From positions 1,770,501 to 1,834,500 of the forward strand of contig VICG01000007.1 in NCBI GenBank assembly GCA_008692225.1: 64,000 nucleotides of DNA, given 5' to 3'. Positions 47,853 to 62,303 of this stretch are shown here, piece by piece (the first letter of the stretch is position 1; the number at the start of each line of letters is the position of its first letter). Origin of the DNA: Monilinia fructicola (Eukaryota; Ascomycota; Leotiomycetes; Helotiales; Sclerotiniaceae). The notes beneath the pieces were generated by a model. It searched no databases and had not been told where the DNA came from. It worked only from the letters and a program-made list of their open reading frames with translations. The translations under genes and the position numbers were made by a program.

Positions 47853-50800
47853 GAAACAAATTACTTAGTCTTTCAAAATCCCAATCATCGAACTGCGTTG
47901 TTTAATAGGCATGAAATGGTGATACACAAAGATCTTCGAGTGGATATCATGAATTTGACTTCAAAGCCTAAGTACCACGCGACAAATCTCAGATGCATTT
48001 AATGTAGTGTACGGCAGTGCAATGCAGCACTCATGAGGGTCAATAGAAGGTCACATTCTTAAGATCCTTCCCACAGAAACGGAAAAGTGGTGGCCGCGGA
48101 TCCCGGCATCCCCATTTTGCGTCGGAGAGAAATATAATTGTATCTCGAGGAAGAGGATACGATGAAAATATATTTCCGAGAATTGTGTGATCCCTCCAAA
48201 TTGCAAGCTGAGCAAATGAGATGAGTACTTGTAAAATACCATCAGCAGTACCACACCGGACTCAAGGCCGGAAATCCCGCAAAGCATAACAATCATCAAA
48301 CCAAACAAACCCTTGGATCGTGGTGTGAGTGATGATTGTGTGACAAAGCAGGTAAGTGTATACGGAGTAGGTAGATGAACCTTTTGAACAGCAGAGAAAC
48401 AGGAAAATTATCGCGACGAACGAGAACTTACAAGAGGCGGTGTATCGATTCAAAATCATTGCACTGTAATAATTATTGTTGATAATAATTTTACTGGCCT
48501 TTTCAAATAGATGGAAAGTTAGTTACACAGAAATTGTCTCGGGAATTGGAGGTGGGAGAAGATTCATTCTTATTGTTCAGGGAACAACGCTGTTGTTCGT
48601 TTTGGCGATACTTTACGAATGAATAGAAGTTGAGGAAGAGAAAGAAGTTATGAGACAACAGGGTTAGGAAGAGACCGAACGTATTGTATGAATGGAACGA
48701 TGGATCCATAGAATATCAATGCCAAATCCTTTTCTTTTTCCTTCTAGAACAGCAAGGCGCCAGTTTGAAAATTCTTACCCCATACATGAAACCCCCTTCA
48801 TCGCTTCGCGAAAATCTCTCGGTGTCAAGATTGATGGCACTGCTTGGAAATGTTGAAGGTATCTTGAGTTTGCGCAACACATCACTCTCCCCCAAAGAAG
48901 ATAAAGCTGAGGAAGCTCGGAACACTTTTCCTGTGCTGATAGACAGACTTCAAGGAAAGGTCCGAGATATGTACAGACATGTACAGATTTGCACAACCAC
49001 ACCAGAAAAAAAATAAAAGATAGACCATTCTCTTCATCATATGATTCGTTCGGATTTTTCTCTTACGGCTCTAGGAACAACTTCCGCGAAACTCCTCGAT
49101 ACCAATCAAGTCTGTTTCCTAACTTTTCCTTGATCTTGGAACAACCACGCCACCTTTTAGCTTTTGTCACTAGATTGTTGGTTGAAAACTTACTTGCTTT
49201 TGCTTAAGCCCCTTTTATCACAAAATCCAGCTCAGGGCGCTCCACTGTCGGTAAAATCTTTGGACATTGGAATTCCGTAAACCTTCCATTCATCCTTCCA
49301 GCTACGAAGCCCTTACAATGATCGTCATCATCGAAGATGGGGTGCCACAACAAAAACGTGGCAAGGACCGTTTTTTCTTTCATATGGCTGGCCTTCTCGG
49401 CTTCCTGCGAGCTGGTTTCGATCCAATCGGTCCAATTATTGGCCTTCCTTGCTTGTTTGACCTATTGGAAATTTACTTGGCTCACCTTAGATGGCTCCAT
49501 TTTCGTATGATCGTGGAACCTTGAAACAAATTTCTTAGAAGGCAAAGACGCTAAGATTCATTTCCTTTCGAATGGACCTCGAATGGAACTTTCGAAGCTT
49601 TTCATTTCTTCTCTAATCCATGTGCCTGTGACCCGATTCCGCGGCTTCAACGGTCTCTGTCTAGAGAGACCAGATCCTGGAATTATCGATGCAGAGGCTT
49701 GTATGGATGCTGCTTCAATAATCGACGTATTTAGTGTAAAACGGAGAATAAATCCGAGTCTGCTTTCGTGCTACTTGCAGCTTGCAGCTTGTTTCGATCT
49801 ACATAAGGACAGAGTATGGTTTAACAATTCTGCCACTGACTTACTGTATGAGGTATAAGTTGGACTAAAAGAAAGCAAATTTTGGATTTATTCGCAATCA
49901 AATTTCTTCCCGGGTGCCGTGCCTTACCTTAGCCTACAATAGTCAAACTTGTCAAACGCAGCTTACGCTTACTATGATGTTGACCGGGAAGAACCCCTTC
50001 ACTAACATCGGGCTTCTGAAGACACCTACAATACACAATCATGGCAGATAAATAAACATACAGCACTGGGTGATCGATCATCGATGTCTTGAATACATCA
50101 AGTATTAATAAATATCATGCTTATAAGCCAAGATACACACTTATCCAACTTATCCGATCCCGCCACATTTTCTTAGAAATCAAAATCAGGTCACTCTTAC
50201 CCTCTTTTGAAGACAGGTACGTAGTTGTACAAGCTAAAATTCCAAAGCGAAACTACGAATCACCCCTCCCTCGAGGAAAGCGAGCAAAGCTGTCTCTGTA
50301 CTGCTAGGCTTAGCTACCGGGTATCCTTCCTATGTTACCGTGATTCTACTACATGATCCTATCATTTTCGTTTATTTCGATCCATGGGGATCCCATCATC
50401 TGAGGAATCATCCTTTGTGCCTTTTCCGCTATCAGCTAGATGATATACCCCTGACTACTTGGTACTAAATCTCTAATCGGATGCACTAAAGGTGATTTGA
50501 TCCGCAAGCCAGCTGCTAATCTATCAATAAATCTTAACTATTCGAGAAAGGTTCTAGGTAACGAGAGGGGCACAGAGTTCAGTAGAAACCAGGCAGAAAA
50601 TTGACAGGGCCGAGTACATGACTAATGTCCTCCCCCAAAGCATAAGTTAAATACGGGGTCAAGACATGTAGATTGGACGAGTATAAATTGTCATTAGTTA
50701 CAGATTTTGGCACTAATCTGATTTGAAAATCGCCAAATACCACTCTAGATTGGCCAAAACAAGAGGCTCTGGCCATTCAGATCATTCAGATCATTCCAAT

Positions 50801-53027
50801 CATTCAAACATGAACCAGACCCATCACTTTAGCCTTTGCTCAGGGAGACGGGGAGTACAAGACCAATACAGGGCTCGTTTTCCACAGCTCTGGTCTCGGG
50901 ACAAGATCCCCGGTAAAAACCCAATAAGTCTCTTCTTTTCAGCAGTTGGATGGCCATGCTTTATCCCAGTGTTGGTAGTCGCAATGTAACATAAAACACG
51001 TCCCGTAATGTAGGCGGGCAATCGCGATGAGAAGAGGAGCTACTTATAGTCTTCGCACCTTAGCATGTAAATCACAGTCTAGTAATCCATATAGTATACT
51101 AATAATAATTCTTCACTTGGTATTTGATCTTCGGGAATAGTGTTTACTCTCTGTGCCCTGACCGTACATGCTGACATTTTGAGCCTTGAAGTGCTTGGGT
51201 GAATAGGGTGGTATACAGTGACAACCGAATGATCAAAATCTTCACGTTATTGAAAATTGAAAATGCAACAGAGCTGTAGAAAGCCCGCGAATGACACAGT
51301 TGCCCGCAACACAAATTAACACACATTTTAAGCTCACGTCTGCCACTGCTGTGCATGACAAGGAGGCAATGCAATGAAGCTTTTCAGGGAAGAATGGCCC
51401 TGAAAGAGGGCTGGAGGAAGCGGCACCTGGACTCTGTCGAATGTCATTCGCATCAGCTGTCGTGGGGTGGGTTGAACGTTAAGGCTGGTATCTCCGCTCA
51501 GCGCCTCCTATTGCGACTCAAGTTTTACATGAGGAAATAAACCGGCCTGGAAACCAACTCCCGCACCTGTGATTACACGCACTAACCACTCAGACCTCTT
51601 GCTTTGGAGATACTCTGGACAGATATATTCCAACTTTGGCCTTCCACAGCATACAGATTACCGACGTTTGTACCGTTAGCACCTCTTTCAGGCTCGAGCA
51701 TCGCATGAAGCTCCCCTTTCGGATAAGCTTGGCTGCACTCGGAATGATAAAAAAGAACAAGAGAGAAAAGGCTGAAGGGTAGAGTGCCATTCGAGTGCAT
51801 GTTGAGCCTTGAAGATTACTGTATATGGAGTATAGTTGAATAACTCAATACGATAGATACACTACGCTTCCGTCCATGACTACAGCAGCACCTACAGCAG
51901 CTACCTAGGCACTATTCCCTGCCTTGTCGATGTGTTATTTTCTGGGGTGATCTTCACAGATGTCTAGCAGATGAAAGGGGAATGATAACATCATACTGTA
52001 TCATTTTCTTCGTAGATGCTCTGATTGCCGAGCATGTTGCATGTCCCAAAAGAAATCTGATGCCCCTTTTGGCATAACCACGACACTCCACAAGTATGAA
52101 CAATGCAAATAGCTCATGATGATAGTGTCATCAAAGTCAAAGCATTTTAACATTTTTTTACATTTTCCTCCACCACTCACACCGCCGTATGTGGTAGAAA
52201 GGCCCCTGCGAGCTACCTAGTCTGCTCACCATCTTTTTTTTCCCTGATCCACGACGCTACTGGAAACTGAACCCAATTGTGACAGGGTTTGCTCCATGTG
52301 AGTGAGAGTATGTAGCCTGCAACAATTTCTAAATAATCATCCCTCTCAATTCTTCCTCAGTTTTAGCCCAACGGGTCACGGAGACAAATGCCGGGGTGGA
52401 TACGCTCGAGATATACGGTAGTACCGTGATACACGGCTTCTAGCAGCAGAGAGGCCCAAACCCGCGTACGCCCGCCCCATAGATGGGAGCGGATGAGCCA
52501 TGCCATGTCTGTCTGTAATTATAGAGCAGATTCTCTTACCCTCGTCACCGCCTGGTGAAATATCACAATCAGAACCGTATTAAAGGTCGGCGCGGCTGCT
52601 ACCCACTACGTCTGATTATGCTTCTCAAGGTCTCCGTCCAGCGGTCAGCTACATATTTCTTACCCTGCTCCTCGTTATTTTTCTGATCTTTTGGGCCTGA
52701 TTACATCTCTCTTATTTTCTTCTTTCATAAGAAAGCAAAGACCTCCTGCATCTTTTTTGCTTTTCTCTAACTATATATTGCTTATGCATCTGCCCAATTC
52801 AATCATATAAAGTTTGATTGCACAACATAAAGCAAAACCCGGGAATCATATTTGGAAGGATCAAACGATATATAAACATACTCCCAACCTTTTGACACTT
52901 TGATCTCTTTTAAACAACTTCACATTCCCATTGACCTGTTCTAAATACTCAAAATATATTACGAGGCTCAACCCACCAACTAAATCAACCTTAACTCCCC
53001 ATCGAAGCTCATAGAGAGGTAGCGGAC
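47853..53027. other. Gene-poor region, 5.2 kb
   Basis: No ORF with domain or convincing composition on either strand, the longest such stretch in the window. ATG ORFs up to about 110 codons are present but unremarkable. A short imperfect tandem of ATCATTC-like units lies at 50772..50805. The right end is the promoter of the MFS gene (TATATATTG near 52775). Confidence 0.45.
50772..50805. repeat. Short imperfect tandem repeat (ATCATTC-like units)
   Basis: Four units of CATTCAGAT/CATTCCAAT type in tandem in non-coding DNA. Confidence 0.6.
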
Positions 53028-55090
53028 ATGCATTCCGCGGCAGGACAAAAGGGAGCGCGGAGGCGGACCCCTCCCTTCCCCACGAAGCAAATGACAATCC
53101 TGGGTATGTTTGTGTAACTATCATTGTGGCTTGTATTGCAGTCTTGCAGTAGCCCCCCGATAGAACAATTACTGACCTATACTCTAGCATTATGTCGAAT
53201 CTGCGAGCCCATTGCTTTCATGTCCATTTTCCCCTATATATACTTCATGGTCAAGGATTTTCACATCACCGACAACGATGCTCAAATATTCATGTACTGT
53301 GGCATGGTCACATCGGCTTTCGCTTTCGCAGAATTCTCGTCTGGTGTGGCTTGGGGTCGATTGAGCGATAAAATTGGACGAAAACCGGTCCTCCTCACCG
53401 GGCTTGCGGGTACTGCTTTGAGTATGCTAATCTTTGGGTTTTCGCCCAACCTGCCAACAGCATTGTTGGCACGCGCTCTAGGCGGTCTCTTGAACGGGTA
53501 TGTTTCTGCTCCCCCTGTTCTTGTTTGAGGCAATAATGTCTGATGAATTGCTTCTTCTAGAAATATTGGCGTTTTACAGACCACGGTAGCCGAGATGGTG
53601 ACGGTGAAGGAACATCAGCGTAAGTGATCTATCACTTTGGGTTTCGGAGCCTCGTTCTGACAAGTCATAGCTCGCGCGTATACAATCATGCCATTTGTTT
53701 GGTGTCTTGGGTGAGTTGAAGCTAATTATCAGCTCTTGTCAGCTGTCAACTTTTACTAAACATATAATTCACAGATCCATTTTAGGGCCGTCCCTTGGAG
53801 GCGCACTGGCACGACCCGTAGTCAATTGGCCAGGAACATTTCAGCACGGATCGATTTGGGAAAAGTTCCCTTACCTTCTTCCCAACCTCGTTTGTACAGT
53901 TGTCGTAACTTGCGGAGTAATTGTCGGAATCTTATTCCTGGAGGAAACACATTCAGAGAAGAAATATCGTCGGGATCCAGGATTGGAAGCAGGAAAATGG
54001 ATCCTCAGCAAATTCACACGATGCGCCGAATCAAAGAGTAGTCGATGCGAAAAAGTGGCAGAAGCTGACGAGATTATTTCATTGTTGAATGGTGATTCAG
54101 AGGATCAGCCACCAGGATATCGAACAACCCAAGGATCGCCTACACTTTCATCAACTGCAGCTTCGAAGGACCCGCAAGAACCCTTGGATTTAGATGCACA
54201 TGACCAATTCGTTGTTCCTGCAAGAACTAAACCTGCAGCAACGAAGGCGTTTACGAGACAGGTCGTCATCAATATTATCGGTTATGGTATCTTAGCTTAG
54301 TAAGTCCGCAGTTCCACGTTTTCCTGCACCTGACAGATTCAGTAACTAACCCGAGATTTTCAGCCACACAATGACTTTCGATTCCATGCTCCCAACAATG
54401 CTTTCCTACAAAAGAGAGGAAGATGCTCAACCACTCCCAGAACCTCAGTTGCCCTTCAAATTCGTTGGAACATATGGAATGAGCTCTTCAGATGTCGGTG
54501 TAGTTCTCTCAGTCCAAGGATTGTATTCGATGATTGCTACCATCTTCCTATTCCCAATTGTTGTTCGACGTCTAGGGGCCTTGAATTTGTTCAGAACTAT
54601 GGCAATTTCTTACCCGGTTCTTTACATTGTGACACCCTACTTGGTCCTACTTCCCGAAAACCTTAAAATGGTTGGCTTGTATGCGGTTGTCATCTGGAAA
54701 TGTACTTTCTCAACTATGACTTACCCAAGCAATGCTATTCTCTTGACCAATTCAGCACCATCACTTTTGATGTTGGGAACTATCAACGGTGTTGCAGCAT
54801 CAACAGCCAGTATTTCCAGAGCATTCGGGCCCACCGTTTCAGGCTTCCTGTTGTCGGCCGGCGCCAGTTTAGGATACTCTGGTCTTGCGTGGTGGTGCAG
54901 TGCTATCATTGCCATGATTGGTGCCATCATCAGTCTCAATATGACTGACAAGGGTGGCAGAATGGATGTTGACGAAAAGAGTGAAGAAGACCAGGAGCAA
55001 GCATTCGACGACGAAATGCTTGATCATTGTGCTCCAGATACTGGCATCGCCGCTGGCGCCGAGCCAAGGAACACAATTGTCGAAAACTAA
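53028..55090 (+). CDS. Major facilitator superfamily transporter (ZIFL/multidrug-like)
   Basis: Six exons, 53028..53103, 53188..53497, 53561..53619, 53671..53710, 53775..54299 and 54364..55090, give 578 residues with every junction in phase. The N-terminus QMTILALCRICEPIAFMSIFPYIYFM, MFS motif A in GRLSDKIGRKPVLLTG, and ARALGGLLNG identify the family. The region from about residue 210 to 300 is a charged cytosolic loop between the two six-helix halves, and the tail is acidic (KSEEDQEQAFDDE). Relatives are drug:H+ antiporters and zinc-induced-facilitator-like carriers of the vacuole or plasma membrane. The substrate is unknown. Frame intact, unlike the neighbouring transcription factor. Confidence 0.9.
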
Positions 55091-56834
55091 ATGATATTTT
55101 GATCATTTCTTATCGATTCACGACTAATGAGATTTTTTTCGAACCTTTCAATTCTTCAAGACTACTCCTGGGTGGGTATCTGTATAAAAATCATTTTGGG
55201 CCATTCTGGGCAGTTTCCGTGGGGTTCTTGTTTCGACTTTAGATATCCCTTATGCCTTTGAGCGTTATACATCACGGTGATGGTATTTTATATTAGGTTT
55301 TTTTGGGGGGGCGCAATCGGAGCTATGGAGCTATACAGAAAAGGGTTCGTCTGCGAAAACGGTATTTTGTTCTTCAAATTTTCAGGACGGAAGGAGTTTC
55401 GACAAAAGGGAGATATCGATATCGCACTACCTATTAGGGATGGAGTGCCGGAACATAGTTCCAATTGCAAAATAACTTGGAAGAATCAATAGCTAGGCTT
55501 GGCTTGGTTTGGCTGCATACTATATGGCGTTTAGTTAGTTTAATGGTTGAATCCATGATATGAATAATCTATTCATATATTATATATATATATATATATA
55601 TAATTTTACAATATTTTGGCCCTGACTGGGTATCCTTATCAGTGAATGAAGTGAACAAAAACTGCCTACTCGAGTAGTTGTTTACCTACCTAGCCCGGAG
55701 GTATCAACCTTACCTAGGTACGTACCTATTGCCAGAATGATATATAAAATGTACCCCTTCATTGATCTGGCCTTTACCGACCATCTGATATTGATGCCCT
55801 CCCCCCCTTTTCTTCAAAGATTTCATTCAAACTTCACTCCAATTAGACAGATTAGACGTTCCGCTCTAAAATCTAAATCATTTACTTGATGCTATTAAGT
55901 CAACAGCGCTGACTGATATACTTCTCCACCCTCTTTACTTGCAAGATAAAGTACGGAGTAGACTAATTACAGAGTAGATAACCTTTGAATGAATGTATTT
56001 ATACAATTGCTTCAATTGGTTGAAGCTCTTATCAATTCAGCTACTACTCTCCCTCCCCGGAATAAATGTTAAAGTATGGGTCGGCCCATATAAATCTAGC
56101 AAATAGTTTTTATCATTGGACCTTGATTTTGCTACAGCCCAAGGATAAAAATTTGCTAAATTCCACCCTGATTCAACTAAAAGATCAAAATCTGGCTTGT
56201 GCAAAGGATTATAACCAATCAGATGAAGCAAACTGGGGAGGATCCATCAATTAACATTTATTCCGGGGGGAGAGTAGTAGGTACTTGGATCGCCTATCTG
56301 TCTATCAGTAATATTTTATTACGAAGAGGCGGAACTCTTTCTTTCCCTTCGGCCCAGGTAGGTACAATGGAATATTTCAACCCGAATTATCCATGAAGGC
56401 GTGCCTTTTCCACTTCTACATTCTGTACATTATTTGAACCACGGGTAAAAGGTAAACCCTACGAATATTGCAGAGGAAGAAGACGCGGCTCTTGTTCAAA
56501 TATTGTCAAGTTGCTATATAATCATTCTCTGAATCCTGGAAAAAGAAAAAGGAAAACTTCTTTTGAGAGTGCGATAACAGAACATCTGACATTTTTTGCG
56601 GAGAGACCAAACTATTATCACACTGAACATATAGAATCCATCATTACACAATCGTAAACTCGGAGGTTGAGAACGAGCAGGATGAGTGAGAATAGACGGT
56701 TATAAGGGCCAGTATATTCAATCACATGTGCGACTTGGATTTATGACGACAGAGTCCATCCTCTATACGATTCACGGCGCCTAAGATATATACACACACA
56801 TGCGCATTCGACGAGCTCGAGAAGACGATAGACG
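55091..56834. other. Intergenic, 1.7 kb
   Basis: Contains a TA repeat, the TACCTAGGTA palindrome at 55711..55720 and the promoter of the transcription factor gene. No gene is supported. Confidence 0.5.
55575..55602. repeat. (TA)n dinucleotide repeat
   Basis: About fourteen TA units in a non-coding spacer. Confidence 0.9.
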
Positions 56835-59800
56835 ATGAACCCCCACTCGCCGCCTGCGAACGCAAGTGGTTATCCGAATAAACGAGCAAGGCATAGTCCT
56901 TCAGACCCTTCTAGTACTACATCTGCTGCGGTAGACAAACATGATAGCCCGAAAATTACATCAGAGGAAATTGTTCCTGCGGAACTGTTACTAGTGAAGG
57001 CTGAGGGAACGAGTGGTGGTAAGGCAGGACAAAGTAGTAGTTTTCGCAATGTGAGCGCATGCAACAGGTGTCGGTTGAGAGAAAGAACAAATGCGATCAG
57101 AACTTGCCTAGTTGCGCAAGTTGTGAGAAGGCGGGACACAAATGTGTGGGATATGATCCGATTACCAAGAGGGAAATTCCTCGGAGGTGAATTTTCTCTA
57201 GCAGCTGCGTATGATGATAAGGATTGATTGGAATATACCGAGAGCTAATACCCGATATTGACAGTTATGTATACTATTTAGAGACGAGAACAGCACACCT
57301 CGAGTCCTTGTTTAATACAGAATAATATTGCGTTTGCGCCAGCCGAAGTTCTGGAACACTCTCCAAAGCCTGGAACAGATCCGGCCGCTGTACATACTCC
57401 GAGTGATGATGGCAGAGCGGCGTTCAATGGGGATCCAGCTCTTATGCGGAAACAAACGCAGGGCGAAGTGGCGTGGAATAAGAGGCAGGATGAGTCCGAA
57501 AAGGTGAACAAATTGATGTCGAACATTGAGAGCGTTTCAGTGCAAGGAGCTTCGGACAAGAGATACCTGGGTTCAACATCCGGGATATCGTTTGCGAGAG
57601 TGGTATTTGCGGCAGTAAGGTCTTCTGTTTCGGGCGGGGCCAGTGATACAAGTGGCGTGAGACCTTCAAAGCCACCTGGAAATTCCAAAGCTGCTGCACA
57701 AGGAGGGACTTCAATGCGCGATTCATTCTTCGGTCTGCATACAAAGCCTACGATCAAACAAGCACCATTTCCCGATAAGGATGTTGGGAAGAGACTGGTA
57801 GACTTTTATTTCGAACATGCAAATCCACAGATACCTATATTACATCGAGGGGAATTCATGAAAATGTTCGAGGAGGCGTATGCGACTGACGAGCATAGAG
57901 TGAGAACTCCACGAGAACTCTACATGCTTAATATCGTGTTTGCTATTGGTGCTGGAATTTTCCTCGGTGACACAGGTGTTCGAGGAGACGCGAAGAAGAA
58001 TAGCAATGGCGAAGACTCATATCGCACAGCCGCCGGAAAACAAAGTCAACCCGAAGAATACCATGCTTCAGCAATTGTTCATCTGGAAGCTTGCCTGAGC
58101 TCTTCAGTCGATAGAGTCGATGGGTTCGGTGGGGCTTTGGAGGAACTTCAAGCTGTTTTACTTTTGGCTGGATTTGCGCTGCTAAGGCCTGTGGCTCCCG
58201 GCTTGTGGTACATTATAGGAGTAGCGGTTCGGTTAGCAGTTGATCTTGGCCTGCATTACGAAGATGGGAAGGATATTGAAGTTCCGATATTGGAGACATC
58301 TGGAGTAAAGAGAGAAGATGCGGAGGCTGCAAATTTACAGCGTGAACGTACAATTCGAGAACGAGGTCGTCGTGAATATATCCGTGATTACAGGAGAAGA
58401 TTGTGGTGGTGCACATACTCTTTTGATCGACTCGTCTCAACATGTGTTGGGAGACCATTTGGCATCACAGATCAAGTGGTTACAACCGAATTTCCCTCCT
58501 TACTCGATGACAAATACATCACACCTGCTGGTCTACAAGATCCTGGGGTCGGCGGGGCGAGTTATAAACATGCGGCATATCATTACTTCCGTCTCAGACT
58601 ATTGCAGTCTGAGATCTTGCAAGTATTACAACACCAACAGGCATTACATGCGCGAGCCGGTGGTGCAAATCTACGCAATCCTTTTATGCATACGCAACTT
58701 CCATCTCCATTCCTGGTGAAATTCGATAGCTTCCGTTCTTGGCGTATCGATATTGATAAGCGTCTCTGGGAATGGAAAACATCTGCGCCCACCAAACGGG
58801 AGACTGGTGTGGAGTTCTCAGTAGAATTTTTAGAACTCAATTATTGGCAGTGTGTTATTATGTTGTACAGACAGAGCCTAAGTGTACCGCCAATGTTTGA
58901 AGGAGAATTCAGTACAAGTGAAGAGGTGGAAAGTCCTAGTATACTTAATGTTGAGCTGAGAGAAGACGAGGAGAGAGTTTTTTTGAAGGTTGCGGAGGCG
59001 GGACAGAGAGTGCTGAGATTGTATAGACAACTGCATCGAGTGCGACTCGTTAACTATACTTTCTTGGCCACGCATCACTTATTCATGGCTGGTATTTCAT
59101 TCTTGTATGCCATTTGGCATTCTCAGGTTGTCAGGAGTCGCTTGGTTGGTTCATTCACATTCATCGCATCCTTCAAGATGGTTTACTAATTTTGATTCTA
59201 GACAATGGATGAAGTTGATTTCACAATCTTAGCTGCAACATCTGTGCTAGGAGATCTTATCGAGAAATGTCCTCCAGCTGAGGCATGTCGAGATGCCTTT
59301 GATCGTATGTCTAAAGCTACAGTTCAGATGTGTATGTCCACTACTGGCTTTGGTTCTGGGGCTCAGCAGGGTCTCCATTCCCGACGTGCTCATCATCCCG
59401 GTGGTCAACATCATTCACAACCTCAATCGGATGATTATTTCAATGCTAATAGTTCTCGACTTCGGAAACCCCCCAGTCTAATCGACCAAAGCCTCAGTTT
59501 GATATGGGTCTTAATGATCTTTTTACTCCTCAAGCTCCTCCATCTGGTACAAAAGGACATTCAAGAGAAGCCTCTGGCAACAATCATTCGAGGGCCGGGT
59601 TTTCTAATGAAAGACCGAATTCGAGAAATAGCATTGGTTCGAATAATGCGGTCAAAACGGAATTTGATGCGTATAGAAATGATACCAAATCATCGCAGAT
59701 TCACTCACCAAACTTCGCAATTTCGCCCCCATTTAGTAATCTAGACAACAATATGAACCTCGATCCAAATCTGTTCCCTAACCAACAAAGTCCGGTACAA

Positions 59801-60112
59801 GGATATATATCAGTACCAGGTCAGAACCAGAATCCAGAAATGTATCGACATGACGATCCTTCCAATGGAGCTGGTGGCAATAACAATGTCTACAACTTTG
59901 ATTTTCAAAACACGCCAGGGTTGGGTTTCTTGAATTTTGCGGGTGCGGGATACGGTGGTGTTGGGGGAGCAGGAGAGGATGACTGGGATTTGAGTGGATT
60001 TGATATGGGATTTGGAGAGAACTTAGGGGATGTTACAGCGGTTGGGGGGGTCGGCGCTGGGGGCGGGCCGGCGGGTATCAATCTGCTCGATGAATACTTT
60101 TTTGGGACATAA
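56835..60112 (+). CDS. Zn2Cys6 transcription factor with fungal-specific domain, three frame breaks
   Basis: Exons 56835..57186, 57264..59126 and 59202..60112 give about 1040 residues. The binuclear zinc cluster starts SACNRCRLR at about residue 77; its second half (CDQNLPSCASCEKAGHKC) lies in a shifted frame after 57078-57085. The linker PRSYVYYLETR recalls Ppr1/UaY-type regulators. The Fungal_trans domain runs from LVDFYFEHANPQIPILHRGEF through RLWWCTYSFDRLVSTCVGRPFG to about 59100. The C-terminus is Gly/Asn/Pro-rich with an acidic DDWDLSGFDMGFGE patch, a likely activation region. Further one-base breaks are at TTT 57311..57313 and the C run 59469..59474. The gene is nuclear and DNA binding is expected at CGG triplets. 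The target pathway is not visible; the adjacent MFS gene is one candidate. Confidence 0.87.
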
Positions 60113-62303
60113 AGACATTGGACTAGGTAAATTGAGTTCTTGGTTGTGTCGAGGGGGGGGGGGGAGGGGGACTTATCATGTCCAGCTGAATGATGACGGC
60201 CTAATGGTGAATGGCGTTTTGGTGATAGGCCAGGCAGGGTTTTCTGATGCAGTCTTTTCTATCTTTTAGCGAAGATGAAATGTGGAGACGTATGTAAAGG
60301 TTTCAGAGAAATGATGAACGAGGGAACGGAAGCAGGAAAAACTGGGCCAGGAGATGATGTCATGTCATTATCATATATATATATACAGTACACAGCTAGC
60401 ACTGTACTTACGATGTTCACGAATCAGTTTTCTCGTTTCCATTCCTTAAGCACTCCTTTGTACACGGCAATGTTTTCAGCGCGCAGTTGTTTCAAGATCA
60501 ACAATGGTCCTCAATGTGGTGGTATTGGTGGGACTTACCAGTCTACCTACCTACCATCTTGTGATCTTTCCATCAAAGTACCTTTCTATTCAATCAACCC
60601 TCCAAAGTCCCCTCAAAAGTCTCTCCCTAAATTTTCCCAACCTAAGAACCTAACCTCGTGACTGCGGTGACTTAAGATAAGCCAGGGTGCCGGGCAAAGG
60701 GGTATCATTATCCCGCTGAAGAGCCGTAAGACAGTTAGCAGGGCCTCGAGCATTGGTGCTTGATGATGATGATGATAGTCGGCGGTGAGAGTTGTGTCTC
60801 TTTGGAGCACGATGAGTACAGTTGGAGGGGCGCTGGATGCGCTGGATGGGGAGTTGGATCTAGAGGGCCGTGGAGAGGGGGAGCGGACGGAAGACTGGTG
60901 TTGGGAGGTGGATGTGGGTGTAGATAGATGTGAGCTTGAACTTGTGTAGTGGGGTCGTGGAGAGAACGATGCGACCTTGATGAAGAAGAAGACGCGACTC
61001 TTGGGGGTACATCAGGAGAGTCCTCACTCTGTCCATAGTCCACAACAGCTCCCTGGCTCTGAGGTGCAGTTCCAATGCATACTCGACGAAAATGATTCTC
61101 GGGATCAAAGCTCAAATGCTGCAAAGCGCCTAGGCCACCAAGAAAGCCACGACGAAAAATAATGACTCCACTTTCCCTAGAAGTTTATAGAATAGAAATG
61201 ATAATCTCTTTTCACAATTGCGCGCAGCGTCAGTATATGGCATCCACCAGGTCAGATTTGGAGATGTTATGGGGGTCATCGTCGTGCTCTGCGTTCAGAG
61301 GCATAAGATGAGTGTAGAAGGCTTGTCAGAAAGCCTGCCACCGAGTGCTGGACGTTCAAGTGCTTTGAAGGTTGCATGAAGTATCATGAGGTCGATAGGG
61401 TCACGTATCTTTCTTGGTTCGTGCTGAAGATCACTTAACTAGGTGACGCAATTGACAAATATCGAGGTGGTGCATGATGTATGAGATCAGCTTCTGCTCC
61501 TCTCACGTGTTTTATGAAATTGGGTGTCGTATTGTACTCTGAGCTTCTTCCTTAAAGTTGGGCTTGAAGAAGGAATGCTTGATACTGGTGTGTTTCGATC
61601 AAGAGAGAACCTATCCATCTCTTAAATAACAGAGAGGCAACTTTTCTGGTGGCACTGGTAGCTGAGCTTTGCTTTCGGAAATTATAACAAACGTCATCGA
61701 GAATCTCAGGTTTTCATCATTGGGAGAGTTCCTGGAGGTGAATAAGATCTTGGCGCCTTGATGGTAGGAGTAAATATCTGAATCGTCGACGGTGTAATGG
61801 CTTTCTTAGGGGGTGTTCACATATCTAGGTCATTAAAGGGAAATATTTGAGCGCAAAATGAGTAAGTCCAATGGTGGGTGTATGAATCCATGAAATGCTC
61901 TACCGCTCTAATTCCTTGCAGAATTTGAAAATCAAGATTTACACCACCTTGCAGTGCGTTCAAATGCAAATGCAAATGTAGTAAAGTTTTACTCGACTAT
62001 GAGGTTGAGTATGAGGTTCTGAGGATACCTTTCATGTGGTTATGGTGTTGTCGATGTGAATCATACTTTCTGAACGTCAACAAATATTTCTAAGATCTAT
62101 GATTCCACTAGCTAGAATCCTGAGTTACTTGCTACATAAGTCTCGCAAACTTAGCTCAAACGCCAGTAATATGAAAACACCATCCTAACCAGATTCATCT
62201 CAAGCTAGATATATATGAACTAACCCCTCCAAGTTGTCTTCCCATTGAAGCTCTCAACTGACACCTTTGCTTCACTGCTTAACCCTCCCATGTTGTTATC
62301 CTT
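60113..62303. other. Intergenic, 2.2 kb
   Basis: Starts with a long G run (60153-60164). The minus ORF 60735..61124 has no ATG and reads like possible coding sequence (GALQHLSFDPENHFRRV), but no start exon was found, so it is not called. The rest is without features. Confidence 0.4.

Noticed and set aside
60735..61124. Minus-strand open frame that looks partly coding
   Set aside because: No ATG, no convincing upstream exon and competing open frames over the same bases; recorded but not called.
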